Below, piece by piece: positions 23,307-35,961 of a DNA stretch of 64,000 nucleotides (position 1 is the first letter of the stretch; each line of letters begins with the position of its first letter). The position numbers were made by a program, and so were the translations under genes. Under the pieces are notes generated by a model that worked only from the letters and a program-made list of their open reading frames with translations, ran no database searches and had not been told where the DNA came from. The DNA comes from Amoeboaphelidium protococcarum (lineage: Eukaryota > Aphelidiomycota > Aphelidea), in the NCBI GenBank assembly GCA_023515745.1, contig JALECJ010000020.1, positions 1,674,001 through 1,738,000 of the forward strand, in the 5' to 3' direction.

Positions 23307-24397
23307 TCACCTTTCAGTAGAGAATGGTAAAGGACGACCAATAGTCATCTGAGCATCAATCATGGGCTCTTGCAGAAAGGGCATACCGATAATTTCATTC
23401 ATATCAGGCCGTTTAGTTGGATTACTCGCACACATGGCCTTGATCAAGTTTTGAACGTCATCACTATACTGATTAGGAATCTATTCATGAGCACCGCGCA
23501 TAATTTTCAACACTAATGCTGGCAGATTTGTAGCGTCAAAGAATCGCTTTAGACACGCAATCTCTGCCAGCACGCAACCGAGAGCCCATATATCGCTCTT
23601 CTTGTTGTATGGTTTCCCTTCACACAGCTCTGGAGATAGATAAGAGGGGGTACCGACAATCTACACCTCAAGAAATTATTTGAAAATATTTCCATACTTT
23701 TAAATAAGCTTACTGTCTCAGCTTTAGTTTTAGTGCTCAGAAGTTTGGATATTCCAAAATCTGCAATCTTGAGTACTTTATTCGGTCCTTTACCACATAT
23801 GAGAATATTCGAAGTCTTTAAATCTCTATGCAGAATATTGTGTGAATGAACATGATGCATAGCCATAGCAATCTAGACAAAAAAGTACATGAGTTCCTAC
23901 ATTATCAAAATGATTACGTGCTATAAATCAGACACTAAATTAGAAGTACATCAACACACCTGCTCGCTGAAATAAGACTTTTAATTCTAAATCAAGTCGA
24001 ATAACGTTCCACCATCAGCATACTCCATGATGATCATGAGTGATTTGTCGGTGGATTGAGTAATAGCAGAAGCAGCATTGGATGTGAGTAGACTGTCCGA
24101 CTAATTGTTATTATTGTCAACAGTAAAACTGTCATAGTATGCAATGATATTAGGGTGCTTCAGCATAGAGAGAACCTAAATCTCATTCATCGACTGCTTA
24201 CGGTCCTCCTCGCTCATCTCCTTCTCGAACAATTCTTTCACCACCACCATTTGCATGTCCTTCTTTCTCTTACATAGTATTGCGGCACTACAATAAATGT
24301 TATAAAGTTGTTTAACGTTGGCGATTCCGGTTATATATAGTATAAATTACCCATTTGCACCTCTGCCAACAATTTTAATCCTCAAATATTAGTCCAT
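23307..24397 (-). CDS. NIMA-related (NEK) Ser/Thr protein kinase
   Basis: 303 residues, little more than the kinase domain. Exons are 24397-24351, 24287-23960, 23896-23714 and 23660-23307, with introns of 63, 63 and 53 bases ending in TTGTAG, ATGTAG and GTGTAG. Motifs in order: glycine loop [13 protein letters not shown] across the first splice, VAIK-type lysine in [22 protein letters not shown], gatekeeper region [16 protein letters not shown], catalytic loop [18 protein letters not shown], activation segment [20 protein letters not shown] and [13 protein letters not shown]. All catalytic residues are present. The [16 protein letters not shown] block is characteristic of NEK kinases. The short C-terminus lacks the RCC1 repeats of NEK8/9. 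NEKs act in mitosis, centrosomes and cilia; a flagellated life stage would fit, but that is inference. Confidence 0.92.
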
Positions 24398-24905
24398 GAT
24401 TGCGAATATTCAGTAAAATTATACCATGTACTGTATATATAGCGCGCTTTGTTGGAAAAGAGGCAGAGGTTTGAAACTGCCCAAACCGTAACGGATCCCT
24501 CTAACTGTGAGCGAGAGACGCCGAGTAATACTTCAAAAGAATACCGCGATCTTTTACACTATCATTTGATATTAAGAATAAAATATACTTCATCACGTGA
24601 TACAAATAGAAGAGGGCACGCAATAGATGTCCTAATGATCGCGTTGCATCCAACATCGTTACACGAAGCAGCGCGTTGTTTCGACTCGCGAACGCTGATC
24701 ATCGCGCCGCCCTCAATCGCCCCTGAAAGAATGACTGATTGATCGAGCGCTTGATTGCTTGCGACAACTAAACCACGAGAACAAGGTCCTACTACGCCAC
24801 ACTCCATTCTCTCTCCGCTTCAACTCGCTTCATCCCATCACACAATAGACTATTATAACTGACTAATTTAGATTTTATTACCACTATTCTGAGTAATTAG
24901 ATTAA
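24398..24905. promoter_or_regulatory. Divergent NEK/ACC promoter region
   Basis: 508 bases without a supported gene. A TATATATA at about 24431-24440 is placed to serve the NEK gene on the minus strand. A plus-strand frame at 24449-24742 has no family character and is treated as noise. Confidence 0.45.
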
Positions 24906-27900
24906 ATGCTCGGTAACAAAGCATCTTACAATAACAGTAAGTGCATGTAATGTTTAATGATCGTTTATGGTTTATTCATTTCCTTGTATTATTGTAGGCG
25001 TTGCTGATTTTGTTAGTCGCAGTAATGGACACACGGTGATATCCAGAGTTTTGATTGCCAATAATGGTATTGCAGCTGTAAAGGAAATACGATCTGTGCG
25101 CAAGTGGGCGTATGAGACATTTGGCTATGAGAGAGCCATTGAATTTGTTGCGATGGCCACCCCGGAAGACCTGTCTCACAACGCCGAATATATCCGTCTG
25201 GCTGATTAGTGTGTGGATGTACCCGGAGGAAGTAATCATAACAATTATGCCAATGTCGATTTAATTGTTGATATTGCAAAGCGTACACAATGTCACGCTG
25301 TGTGGGCTGGCTGGGGACACGCAAGCGAGAATCCCAAATTACCTAGTGCGTTAAAGAAGTGCGGAATCGTGTTTATCGGTCCTCCGGCTAGTGCAATGTG
25401 GTCTTTGGGTGACAAGATATCATCTACTATTGTTGCGTAGTCTGCACAAGTACCTACTATGGCGTGGAGTGGAGATGGCATCATGCTGGATGAAGACTCG
25501 GTGGACAAAGATGGTCACGTCACAGTTCCGGATGATTTATACCAAAGTGCTTGTGTGAAGACGGCTGAGGAAGGTTTAGAGTAAGCTAAACGTATTGGGT
25601 TCCCTGTGATGATTAAAGCGAGCGAAGGAGGCGGGGGAAAGGGAATTAGAAAGGTTGAAAGTGCTGATAAGTTTATACATGCATATGAGCAGTGTTGTGC
25701 CGAGGTTGCCGGCTCTCCCATCTTTGTGATGAAACTGGCTGGAAACGCGCGTCATTTGGAGGTGCAAATTCTGGCAGATCAGTACGGCAACGTAATTTCG
25801 CTGTTTGGGCGAGACTGTTCTGTGCAGCGACGTCATTAGAAAATTGTGGAAGAGGCTCCTGTGACTATTGCACCGCGATCGACGTTTGAGAAGATGGAGC
25901 TGGCGGCCGTACGCCTGGCCAAGATGGTTGGATACGTTTCGGCTGGTACTGTTGAGTATTTGTATGAACCGGAGACGGATAACTTTTACTTTCTCGAGTT
26001 GAATCCTCGTCTGCAGGTGGAGCATCCATGTACTGAGATGGTGACTGGTATCAATCTGCCGGCATCATAACTTTTGGTGGCAATGGGCATCCCGTTGCAT
26101 GATATTAAGGAAATCAGATTGATGTATGGTCTTTCACCGAGAAGCAGTTCTTTGATTGATTTTGACTTCACGAATCCTCAGTCATCTTCCATCTAACGTC
26201 GTCCATCTGCTAAGGGACATGTTATTGCTGCTAGAATAACTGCCGAGAACCCGGAAGAAGGATTTAAGCCTAGTGGTGGTTTGATGGAGTCGCTCAATTT
26301 CAGGAGCAGTTTGAATGTCTGGGGTTATTTCAGTGTTGGCAACAATGGAGGTCTCCATGAGTTTGCGGATTCTCAGTTTGGTCATGTATTTGCATATGGT
26401 GAAGATAGACATTAGGCTCGTAAGAATATGATTATGGCTCTGAAAGAATTGAGTATCCGTGGAGACTTCAGAACTACTGTTGAATATTTGGTCAAGTTGC
26501 TGGAGACTGAGGCATTCTCAAGTAATAGTATTCATACTGGTTGGCTTGATATGTTGATAACCAAGAGAATGACTGCCGAGAAGCCGGACAAGTACGTTGC
26601 TGTCATTTGCGGTGCTGTGGTGAAAGCTTAGATTGAATTTGCCAAGAAGCGTGGTGAATACATGGAGGCGCTCAAGCGTGGCCAGGTGGCTTCTAGATCA
26701 CTTCTGAAGCTTTCCACTTAGATCACTCTGAATTATGAGAGACAGAAATTCAGCTTCTCTGTTAATCAGACGTCGCCGGCTTCGCTATCTGTTGCTATAA
26801 ACGGTAGCCGTGTTGAGGTCCAATATCGGCTGCTGTCTGACTAGTCCTACCTTGTGCTTTTTAACAATAAATCTCATAACGTCTATGCCAGAGATGAGGT
26901 GGATGGTACAAGAATGATTATAGATGGTAAGACGTGCATTTTGGAAAAGGATTTGGATCCTAGTTAGTTGAGAAGTCCATCACCGGGGAAGCTCATTCGC
27001 CACCTTGTTAAAGATGGTGCTCATGTCAATAAGCTGTAAGCATATGCAGAGATTGAAGTCATGAAGATGTGTATGCCTTTGATCGCTAGCGAATCTGGAG
27101 TGATAACGTTTGTGAAGTAGCCTGGATCTGTGCTGAAGCCTAATGATCTGATAGGTAGATTGACGTTCGATTCTGATGCTCAAGTCACTGTAATAACACC
27201 GTTCACTGAGAAGCTGCCAGAATTCTTGCCACCGGTTGCCTAAATGGATCGTCCCGTGGTGAGATTTGACGCTATTTATACCAAGTTGAAATGCCACATG
27301 GATGGTTATCAGAGCTGTCAGAGGGTGGAAGTGTTACTTTCTCAGTTGTGTGACGTGCTTTCTGACAATAAGCTAGCTGTAGATGCTGCTATAGCGGCTT
27401 ACTCTAGCATTCAAAGCAGGCTGCCACCTAGTCTAGATTCTATCATCAGTCCTGTGCTGACGGCTGGCGGTGATCTTGGTGGATTATATCAGAAGATTAT
27501 AGAGTGCACTGATTATCATCATTCTTCAGTTCAAGATCAGCTATCGAGCTTCATGGAATGTTTGAAATAATTTTCTGGCTCAGTGGAGGATAAACTAGCC
27601 AGATGCTTCCGCGATTTATTGCGCAAGTTCTATGAGGTGGAGGTTCTATTTGACAATGTTGATGATCTGCAGTCTAAACTATCTGAGAATAGCACGACCA
27701 CTGTGGGTGTTATCATGAATTTGCGTGAGTAGCATTCTACAGATCTGTAAAAAGTGACTGATATCGTTGTGGCGCATATTAATGTTATGCCTAGACTGCA
27801 ATTGGTGATGGCGTTATTAGACAAGATTGACTCAAGTTTAGATTTGGAATCTATTGATGAATTGAAGGCTATGGTTAAGAAACTGGCTCAATTAAATCAT

Positions 27901-30900
27901 GGCAATGTCGCTCCGGCAGCTCTTAAAGCCAGAGAGATGGTGATAAAGTCTCATATCCCAAGCTTGGATGATCGTGTGTAATTCGTGTCTAATATTCTAG
28001 CTTAGTCCACTGCATCTGCTGAGTTGCAGTTTCCAGAGTATAAAACACCAAATATTAGTGCTCTAGTCCCGTTGATAAATACGAGTTATACGCTATTTGA
28101 TGTCTTGGTATCATTCATGTTTGATAATAATCGCTTTGTCAGTCTGGCTGCTATGCAGGTATACATTAGACGTGCCTTTCATTCAACTTTAATTCAAGTT
28201 GATGATCTGGATACTGAGCATTTGCCGTTCTATTTGAAATGGTCTTTCTCTGATAGTAGTGTGCCTTCGAGCTCTTTATAGCAGGGATTAATGTTTGTCA
28301 TGGATGATCTTTCCAAATTTTAGTTGAACTTCCTCGATGGTATTCTTAACAAGTAGACTAATGATATGAAAGCAACATGCCTGTACATTGTAACCAAATG
28401 TGATAATGAGAATAGTTATGGTGCTGTAATTGAGCAGTCGAAAGACGTATTAAAGTCCAAAAATGTCATTTAATGCAATTTCATAATATTTGACAAGGTT
28501 GGCAAGTACCCTAATTACCAGTCATTCAAGCTAGATACGGAATCAGGTGCTTACAAGGAAGATTTGATGTTGCGTAACATTGAACCTGCGATGGCACATC
28601 AGCTTGAGCTGCATAGATTGTCAAACTTCAAGATTGCGCCAGTGTTGAAATATCATTTGCCTCGCCTGCACATCTATTAGGCCACTGGCAAAGAGAATAC
28701 CTCTGATGAGCGTTTCTTCTTACGTGTTATGGCGCGTCCTGTTAAACTAGTTGGTTCCACAGAGAATGATTTGAGAGAGGCCACCATTGACTATCTCACT
28801 TCGCTTGGAGATCGTGTTCTTATGGAGGCTCTGGACGCCTTGGAGATTGTGTGTGTTGAGTAGCCAAAGGCGGACTGTAATCATATCTTTATCAATTTTG
28901 TTCCACACTTCAAGAATATTACTGCTAGAGACGTTGAACTGGCTCTACCTGGATTCATAATGCGTCATGGTTACCGACTGTGGAAATTGCGTGTCACCAA
29001 CGCTGAGATTCGTATTGTCATATATGACCATGAGCTGGGCAAGCTGGTACCTCATCGCTTCTTCTTAACCAATGTATCTGGGTATGTGTTGAAGACTGAG
29101 GGCTACAAGGAGGTGATCATGGCGGCGGATAGTAGTAAGACTTTGTTGCGTAGTTTGAAAGATGGCACTGGATCGTATCATGGATTCGAGGTGCAGTTTT
29201 TGTACTAGACTAAAGAACCACTGCAACCAAAGAGATACAAAGCTCATTTGTTGGGAACCACGTATGTGTACGACTATCCAGAGTTGTTTGAACAAGCGCT
29301 GTCTTTGGCTTGGACCAAATGTGGAGCATAGATACCTCAGGATGCTTTGAAGTGTCAAGAGTTTGTGATTGATCCTCAGAGTAAGCAATTGGTTGAGATT
29401 TCGCGCCCAGAAGGTTCTAATGATATTGGAATGGTGCTATGGATGTTCACTATGAAGACACCAGAGTATCCAGCAGGAAGACAGGTGCTGGTTTTGGCCA
29501 ATGATATAACTCACTAGATTGGATCTTTCGGAGTGGATGAGGATATGCTCTTTAATCTGGGAACCGAGATGGCCTAGAGATTAGGTATTCCGCGTATATA
29601 TCTGAGTGCTAATTCCGGTGCCAGAATTGGTTTGGCTGAAGAGCTGAGTGGTTTATTCCAAGTCGCTTGGAAGAATGAGGACGATGTTCACTCTGGCGTT
29701 GATTACTTGTATTTGGATGAAAACTCTTATAAGTCGCTTTGTGCTAAAGTCTCCTCAGTCAGCAATAGCGGTGGTGGTGGTGATGATGGAAACAAGATTG
29801 CCGCGCATTTTGAAGAGATTAACATCAATGGTTAGGTGAGATTTAAAATTTTGGATGTTATCGGTTTGCAAGAAGGTATTGGTGTTGAAAATTTGAAGGG
29901 CTCTGGAATGATTGCTGGTAGTACTAGTCGCGCATATAAGGATATTTTTACCATTTCTATGGTGTCGTGTAGATCAGTTGGCATTGGTGCGTATTTGGTC
30001 CGTCTTGGATAGAGAGTGATACAAGTGGATGGACATCCCATCATATTGACTGGTTCTGGGGCTTTAAACAAGGTTCTTGGCCGCGAAGTATACACCTCTA
30101 ATTTGCAACTTGGTGGCACTCAGATAATGCATAATAATGGTGTCACTCATCTGACTGCTCACGACGATATGCATGGTGTTATGCAGATTTTGAATTGGCT
30201 CAGTTTTGTGCCAAAGCATAGAGATGCTCCTCTATCACAGAGTTCTGTTAGCCACAACATTGACGCTGTGGTAGATCGCAATGTCGAATATTATCCAACC
30301 AAGAGCGGTCAATATGATGTGAGAAGCCTGATATCTGGTGCAGATGTTGATGGCATCTTTATGCACGGAATGTTTGATAAAGGGTCATTTGTAGAGACTC
30401 TTGCCGGGTGGGCCAAGACAACTGTCGTTGGCAGAGCTAGACTTGGTGGAATACCGTGTGGTGTAATTGCTGTGGAAGTTAGATCCAGAGAATACGTTGT
30501 ACCTGCTGATCCTGCGTGCGCGAATTCTGTTGAAGGTGTTCATCAACAAGCTGGTCAGGTGTGGTTTCCAAATAATGCATTCAAGACTGCCCAGGCTATT
30601 AATGATTTCAATCACGGCGAGCAATTGCCTTTGTTCATTTTGGCAAACTGGAGAGGATTTAGCGGTGGGATGATGGACATGTACAATGAGATTTTGAAGT
30701 ATGGTGCAATGATTGTCGATGCTCTGAGTGATTATAAGCGGCCGGTGTTTGTGTATCTGCCGCCATTTGCTGAACTTCGCGGTGGTGCTTGGGTAGTTTT
30801 GGATTCTGCGATCAATCCAAAGTTTATTGAGATGTATGCTGATCCTGATGCGCGTGGTGGTGTTCTTGAACCAGAAGGCATCGTGGAGATCAAGTTTAGA

Positions 30901-31215
30901 AAGTAGAAGTTACTGAACATGATGGAACGTCTTAATCCGCAGTACAAGAAGCTGAGCGATGAATATAAAATTGCCAAGGCCGACAGAGGTGTGAGTAACT
31001 GTGAATTACGCGAAATGGAGTTACAACTGAAGGAGGTGGAGCAGTAGCTGCTACCAGCGTATTAGCAGGCGGCTGTTCACTTTGCAGATCTACATGACAA
31101 GCCGGAGAGAATGCTTGCCAAGAAGGCTATCAATGGCATTGTGGAATGGAAGGATTCTAGAAGATTCTTCTACAATAGATTGAAGCAGCGGTTGGAAGAA
31201 TTGGGTAAATTTTGA
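24906..31215 (+). CDS. ACC1: Acetyl-CoA carboxylase, single-chain cytosolic type
   Basis: 2082 residues; exon 24906-24936, a 61-base intron (24937-24997, GTAAGT..ATTGTAG), then 24998-31215. It carboxylates acetyl-CoA to malonyl-CoA, the committed step of fatty acid synthesis. Biotin carboxylase (about 20-500): [37 protein letters not shown] loop [31 protein letters not shown]. Biotin site EVMKMCMPL, Lys near residue 699. The central regulatory region is spread over about 750-1330. Carboxyltransferase (about 1450-2000): [71 protein letters not shown]. Many conserved Gln residues are TAG or TAA, including the one after QRRH. Sequence style is fungal/opisthokont. No plastid or mitochondrial leader is seen. 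Confidence 0.97.
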
Positions 31216-31298
31216 TATAACAGGATGAAATTTTTACATGAATAAAACATTAAATCATTATTAAAAAATCTTCAAACATCATACATTACACATCAGCA

Positions 31299-32213
31299 TC
31301 AATACAGAGCCAAAAACAATAAAGCGACAAGTATTGCGGTCCAATTTGCGTTGACCTTGGACGCGGATCCAATCTAGAATGGAGGTCTTGGTAGATTTTT
31401 GAACCAACGTGGAGGACAGGTTTTATTTGCAGCCTTCATCAAAGGAGTGGCCTGCTCCAGATACGGTTCCATGTATTGTGTGAAGTTAACATAAGACTGT
31501 GAGCTCAAAGCCTAAACCGAAGCGTATACCAGCGCTGCACAATCTGAGCAAGTGGCGCTTCTATTCACCTATCTGCTACTCTTACCATTTACAACCTACA
31601 CACGATAAATAACTCATTAATACAAATGATTAGACGACTCTATTTATAGAAATTTACCAGATCAAACCAACAATATTGCGTGTAGTTGGCTTATTTTTAA
31701 TTGAGGCAGAGCAAGTCGCGAGTTAGAATGTTAACCTTGAACACTGTCAATGCGGGAAGGTTCTGCTTGGAGGTTGCACCTATGTCGCTTACATTATTCA
31801 CAGGCACAGTTATGTTGAAGTCTTGTCCACACGCCATATAAATGTTCTTGTACAGCTAGTTTTAAGCATCAACTACAGTATATGAACATGCATATAAAAC
31901 GGTATCTAAATATTCAGTTTCGTATCAATAAATTAAGCTTACAACACTACTAGGAGCATTATTTCTGCCACAGCGTAAATGGATTGTCGTCAGGCACGGA
32001 CATCACACTAGACTTTTTCTACTTCTTTTGACCAGAGCTAATCTCGAGCGGCATTGTCGCAGGTGGAACTTTGCTACCACACAGTTTCAGCACATCCACA
32101 GACGGATTAATAAAGGCATCCAGAGCCCGCTGGCATTTATCGCTCAGCTGCTCTGCATTAGAAAAGGTACCTGATACCAATACAGCAGCAAGCAGAAGGT
32201 ATTTCTGAAACAT
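31299..32213 (-). CDS. Secreted cysteine-containing protein, probable GPI anchor
   Basis: 260 residues from exons 32213-31943, 31872-31658 and 31595-31299 (introns 70 and 62 bases, ACTGTAG and GTGTAG). A signal peptide (MFQKYLLLAAVLVSGTFSNA) begins the protein; about ten cysteines and several NxS/T sites follow (NITV, NVSD, NYTQ, NFTQ). The C-terminus is a hydrophobic tail, NWTAILVALLFLALY, right before TGA, as in GPI-anchored proteins. An in-frame ATG 56 codons upstream (32381) was not chosen because it would bury the signal peptide. No known domain recognised. It resembles in build the secreted Cys-rich families of fungi. It ends 83 bases from the ACC stop. Confidence 0.72.
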
Positions 32214-32625
32214 ATCAGGCAGATAGGTGCAAAGTTGGGATAGATGACTCTCACTAAATTGTGAAACTGTCAAGTGGAGTGAAACAATGCTCAATTGTTC
32301 GATAGTCTGCTGACACAATAAGGAGTGAAACGATGGTCGTCCGTCACGCGTAACTTCTATTAAAAAGTCGTTGTTTCGCATAACTGGAGTGCTCTATTGT
32401 ACGTATGTGTTCATAACGAACAAAACAACGGTGAAACAAGCGCGATCAATCTAATCGGGAGAAGATGACAGTACTCATCATACTGTACTGTACATGTCAA
32501 CTTTTTGCACACAGTGTGTATGACGCGATTAAAACCAAGAATTGCTTTATATACTAGAATTAACGTACATTTTAGAGGGAGTGAAATCATTCAAAATACT
32601 ATCAGTACTTAACTGTATATCAGAA
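32214..32625. other. Intergenic region between SAYSD1 and the secreted protein gene
   Basis: 412 bases; upstream sequence of the secreted protein gene on the minus strand. It contains several GTGAAAC words (about 32256-32330) but no recognisable gene or RNA. Confidence 0.4.
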
Positions 32626-33102
32626 TCAGAACATCGTTCCAGATTTCAATTGCGAATCAATAGAATTGGGATCTCTATCTCCAAGTATACGCTCATTATT
32701 TCTATTAAACACGCTGTAAGCAGACATCTATGAAGAGTCTCGTGGCTTTGTCGATGTATTGATATATATGATAACCAAAATACTCATGCACACATACACT
32801 CCTCCGAAGCCATAATAACTCGTCGCGACAAGTAACATAAACCATAAGATTATCTTCAGCTGTACATTTCTGTCCCGGAGTGACAAAGATAGTCTATTCA
32901 TGAATGCTACATGCCACAGCAAGGGATATAAAATTGAACACTTTGTATTTTAACTATAAATACAGTGATGCTTACATTAAATCTCAGCGTCAGACTTTGG
33001 TGAGGATGCTTCGTCATCACTCAAACCATCCCTATTTGTATTTCTTACGTTTCCATCATCTTTCCTGTATAAATCGTGTATAGTTCTTATTCTTGGTGCC
33101 AT
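32626..33102 (-). CDS. SAYSD1: SAYSvFN-domain protein (SAYSD1 homologue)
   Basis: 135 residues from exons 33102-32976 and 32906-32626, with a 69-base intron (GTAAGC..CATGTAG). The signature comes late: a hydrophobic pair LKIILWFMLLVATSYYGFGG / VYVCMSILVIIYINT, then the family-naming motif SAYSVFN. In animals SAYSD1 is an ER membrane protein that monitors translocons and recognises UFMylated ribosomes. The N-terminus is polar (MAPRIRTIHDLYRKDDG). The frame is open further upstream, but this ATG gives a conventional start. It lies 128 bases downstream of the GT92 gene on the same strand. Confidence 0.88.
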
Positions 33103-33230
33103 ATTATTAATGATCTCGAGTATACCGTAAGAGCCTAATTTAAATTGTTCAATATTGGAGTGAAAATTCTTGCGGAAGAGAAAGAGGATATAAACACAAT
33201 CAGCCCCCATCAATAGTATTCTATTTTGAT

Positions 33231-35141
33231 TCAACAATTTTCAATTAATCTCTGCATAACCTCTTTTCGAAGTTTCTGCACCAATGAAAAGTCGTATGTG
33301 CCAGGCAGAGGACATGCATCTTTGCACTTCATAGAACGCGGCTGTATCGCCCTTCCATTGGGTAATCTGGCCATGTCAAATTTACTCAGAGGCACTCTGA
33401 TATGATGCAGGAGCACATCATCGGGACTGAAGAATGCAATAGTGTGATTAGCTGGAACGCGATTGGACTAACCACCGCAGCCAACCAGTCTTTGGACTTC
33501 TTATTCAGGACTTGTGAATAGATTGTGTAGACCAACAGGTCCCTATTAACAAACAGTCTATTAGTTGAACTTCTTAATTAGAGGAGCTCCCGGTTAATGA
33601 ACCAGAACGTGTTCTGTCAGTAGAGATCTGACTATAAGCTTGGATCGCTTGAACGGAGGACTCACAAACACCTCCCTGTAGGCACTGTTATATACATAAG
33701 GTAGAAGCTAAGTATTCTCGTAGCCAGGAGTACTCTTAAAGCCATAAACACATTTGGTAATCTATGAATTAGCTCGCAATTAACTTATTTCAAATTACTT
33801 GACTCCAGAGACACCAAACTAGTCAGCAGAAATTTAATTCACATCCAATCGACAGTTGCTGCAAGAGAACGAGTTCCTGATACCAAAACTATAAAGCACA
33901 GAGTCTGAATGGCGTTACTCTGTCTTTTTTATCGATGATAGAAGGCTTTCCTACTTTGCAACCATATACTCGTCCAGATCAATAAAAGCAACGTACTTGA
34001 ATTTACCAACGGCATTCATCAGACACTACTAAGACAGAATAGACTATCCGTAATAATGAATGTTGACCAGTGCAAAAGTAGAATCTGGCACAAGACTAGA
34101 CGGGCTGTTTGAGATGTAAGAGATAGTACGCTGCTCTTGTTCATACTTGGCCACGACTAGAACCGCGACTAAATCTACAGCATCCAGCCAAGTTTACTTT
34201 TGCAAGCGATCGCTAGCATTCAAAGGAGGTGAGATCCAATGTGCTATTTAAACAGATTAATCGCGTTATTAATAGTGCTAAGCGACTCTAAAACTATGAC
34301 TATTTAGAGGAATGGAGTAATTGTACATGAAAATGTTCACAAATCCCATCAATTTATGATACTCAATCCAAGTCTTGATAGTATCTTGGTAGATATTGCC
34401 TCTCATAGCATTGGTACAAATAGCCATTGTATCCGATTGTTCGACATCCACAAGCTTTTCAATGCCAAAGTTACTCTGTAAATTTAAGGATATCCAACTC
34501 TCTTCAACTTGATCAGAATATTTTATATCACTAGGTAGCAAGGTGATCATAAACTTGGAATTTGCAGCACGGAGCATGTCAAGCTATGAATTAGATACCG
34601 GACATGTTATAATGGCAGGTCGATAATCATTACGTTCAAATACAAACTTAATCCTAGCTTCAGACGCGATAAGAACCTGGCTGTAATCAGAAGAGTCCAC
34701 GATAGCGCAAGAGAGACGGCCAGGCTGAAGCCACGGGTAGGAGATGTCTTGAGCAAGTATATGACTATAAGATCCCAAAATAACCAACTCGGCATTTTCA
34801 TGAAAGAATTGCGGCCTGACATCCAGCCAAGCCTGTATCATATACAATCCGAACTTGGTTCTCGCCTGATCTAAAGTGTATAATAGCGGGACCCACGTTA
34901 CAATATCGTTCCGAGTTAACTCTTGTTACTTAACTTCTGTAATATTCCTACTCTGCACTGGATCATAATGTTTCGATTAAGTTGCAAATGGATTCGAGGG
35001 AACAGCTTCTGTTGGGTATTTACCAAATCTAAAGTACAGCCGTCGATGTATCATACTAGGATTGCCAAAGCTATCAATCGAGAATATCGCCACCAGCAGG
35101 AGAATGGAGCAAAGCACCAAGATGGAGGTCAACATGGCCAT
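33231..35141 (-). CDS. Type II membrane glycosyltransferase, GT92 (DUF23) family
   Basis: 636 residues, one exon, ATG 35141 (a second ATG two codons later) to TGA 33231-33233. A signal anchor (MLTSILVLCSILLLVAIFSI) makes it a type II Golgi protein. A GT92-like arrangement follows: CTNAMRGNIYQDTIKTWIEY then HKLMGFVNIFMYNYS, and the acidic DxD-type catalytic site FKYVAFIDLDEYMV (around residue 385), with TKCVYGFKS and HHIRVPLSKFD further on. GT92 enzymes in animals include beta-galactosyltransferases acting on N-glycan core fucose; plants have pectin galactan synthases. Acceptor here is unknown. About 25 Gln codons are TAA/TAG. Confidence 0.8.
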
Positions 35142-35961
35142 ATGTTCACTTTTAAGTCGGACAATTTAACGCCAGACAGACATAACGCCCATTTAACCAA
35201 ACAATTGAATTGCGCAACCGCTGCGAGTTTTATACTCTTTTTATTTTTGTTTTGATCGATGAAAATGACGACGACAATGTTGCCGAGTGGATGGAACACA
35301 AAAGTGATTCAGATAAGCTAAATAGGTGGCCTGGAGGTGGCTTTGATCAACGTCCAATAGAGTTTTTTTTTCATTCGGTTTCAAACAATTGTCAAACAAA
35401 ACAAAAAAGTTGAAACGATCGATGAATGAATGGCAATTGTCTTGGCATTTCCTGTCAAACTCACTCACTCACACTCTCTATCGCTTTTCTTAGTGAATTT
35501 CACGCACTACCCATTCATGTTGAACGTTTCCTGTAGCGCTTTCATTGATGTTCAAGTTTTACCACAACTGATACAGTGAAATAAAACTGTGTACTCTGGT
35601 CGCTTTAAAATTAAACTTTATTGAAAAAGATGTTGTCGTGACTAATTAAATAAAACACTTCCAAATCTTAAAAGCTTTATGAGTTAAATTAAATTGTCAT
35701 ACGGTACGTACTTTCAGGCATAGTGAATGGATGGATCGCCAACATTGTTTTAGCTCTTGGGGAAAAGTCACACGGCGATCGCTCTCACGGTTTCGCCGCT
35801 CAGTGTTCTCCTCGTCTTGCCAACCTGCGCCGTTTCCAGATTGTTTTCACAACTGTAAGCAACGTTGAGTAATACAAACATTCACTTCTTCCGTCTTCTT
35901 CCTCCCTGAGAATCACTACTGAAGTTATCTTTTTTTATATAATAAAAGCACATAGTTGAAG
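35142..35961. promoter_or_regulatory. Divergent GT92/PEPCK region with a possible 5' UTR intron
   Basis: 820 bases. Close to PEPCK a GTAAGC at 35855 and a CATAG at 35951-35955 could bound a 101-base intron in the 5' UTR, seven bases before the ATG-proximal sequence. This is read from splice signals alone. The 35241-35468 minus-strand frame has no family look. Confidence 0.35.

Noticed and set aside
23075-23309. Fusion of the NEK kinase with the downstream four-TM protein
   Set aside because: A GTGATT donor would skip the kinase stop and the frames could join, but the kinase has a normal TGA, the donor is weak and the joined stretch is not protein-like.
24449-24742. Plus-strand frame between NEK and ACC
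   Set aside because: Composition unlike neighbouring genes; no motif; the ACC transcript is explained without it.
35241-35468. Minus-strand frame upstream of GT92
   Set aside because: No motif, no splice link to GT92, and it lies in promoter-like sequence.
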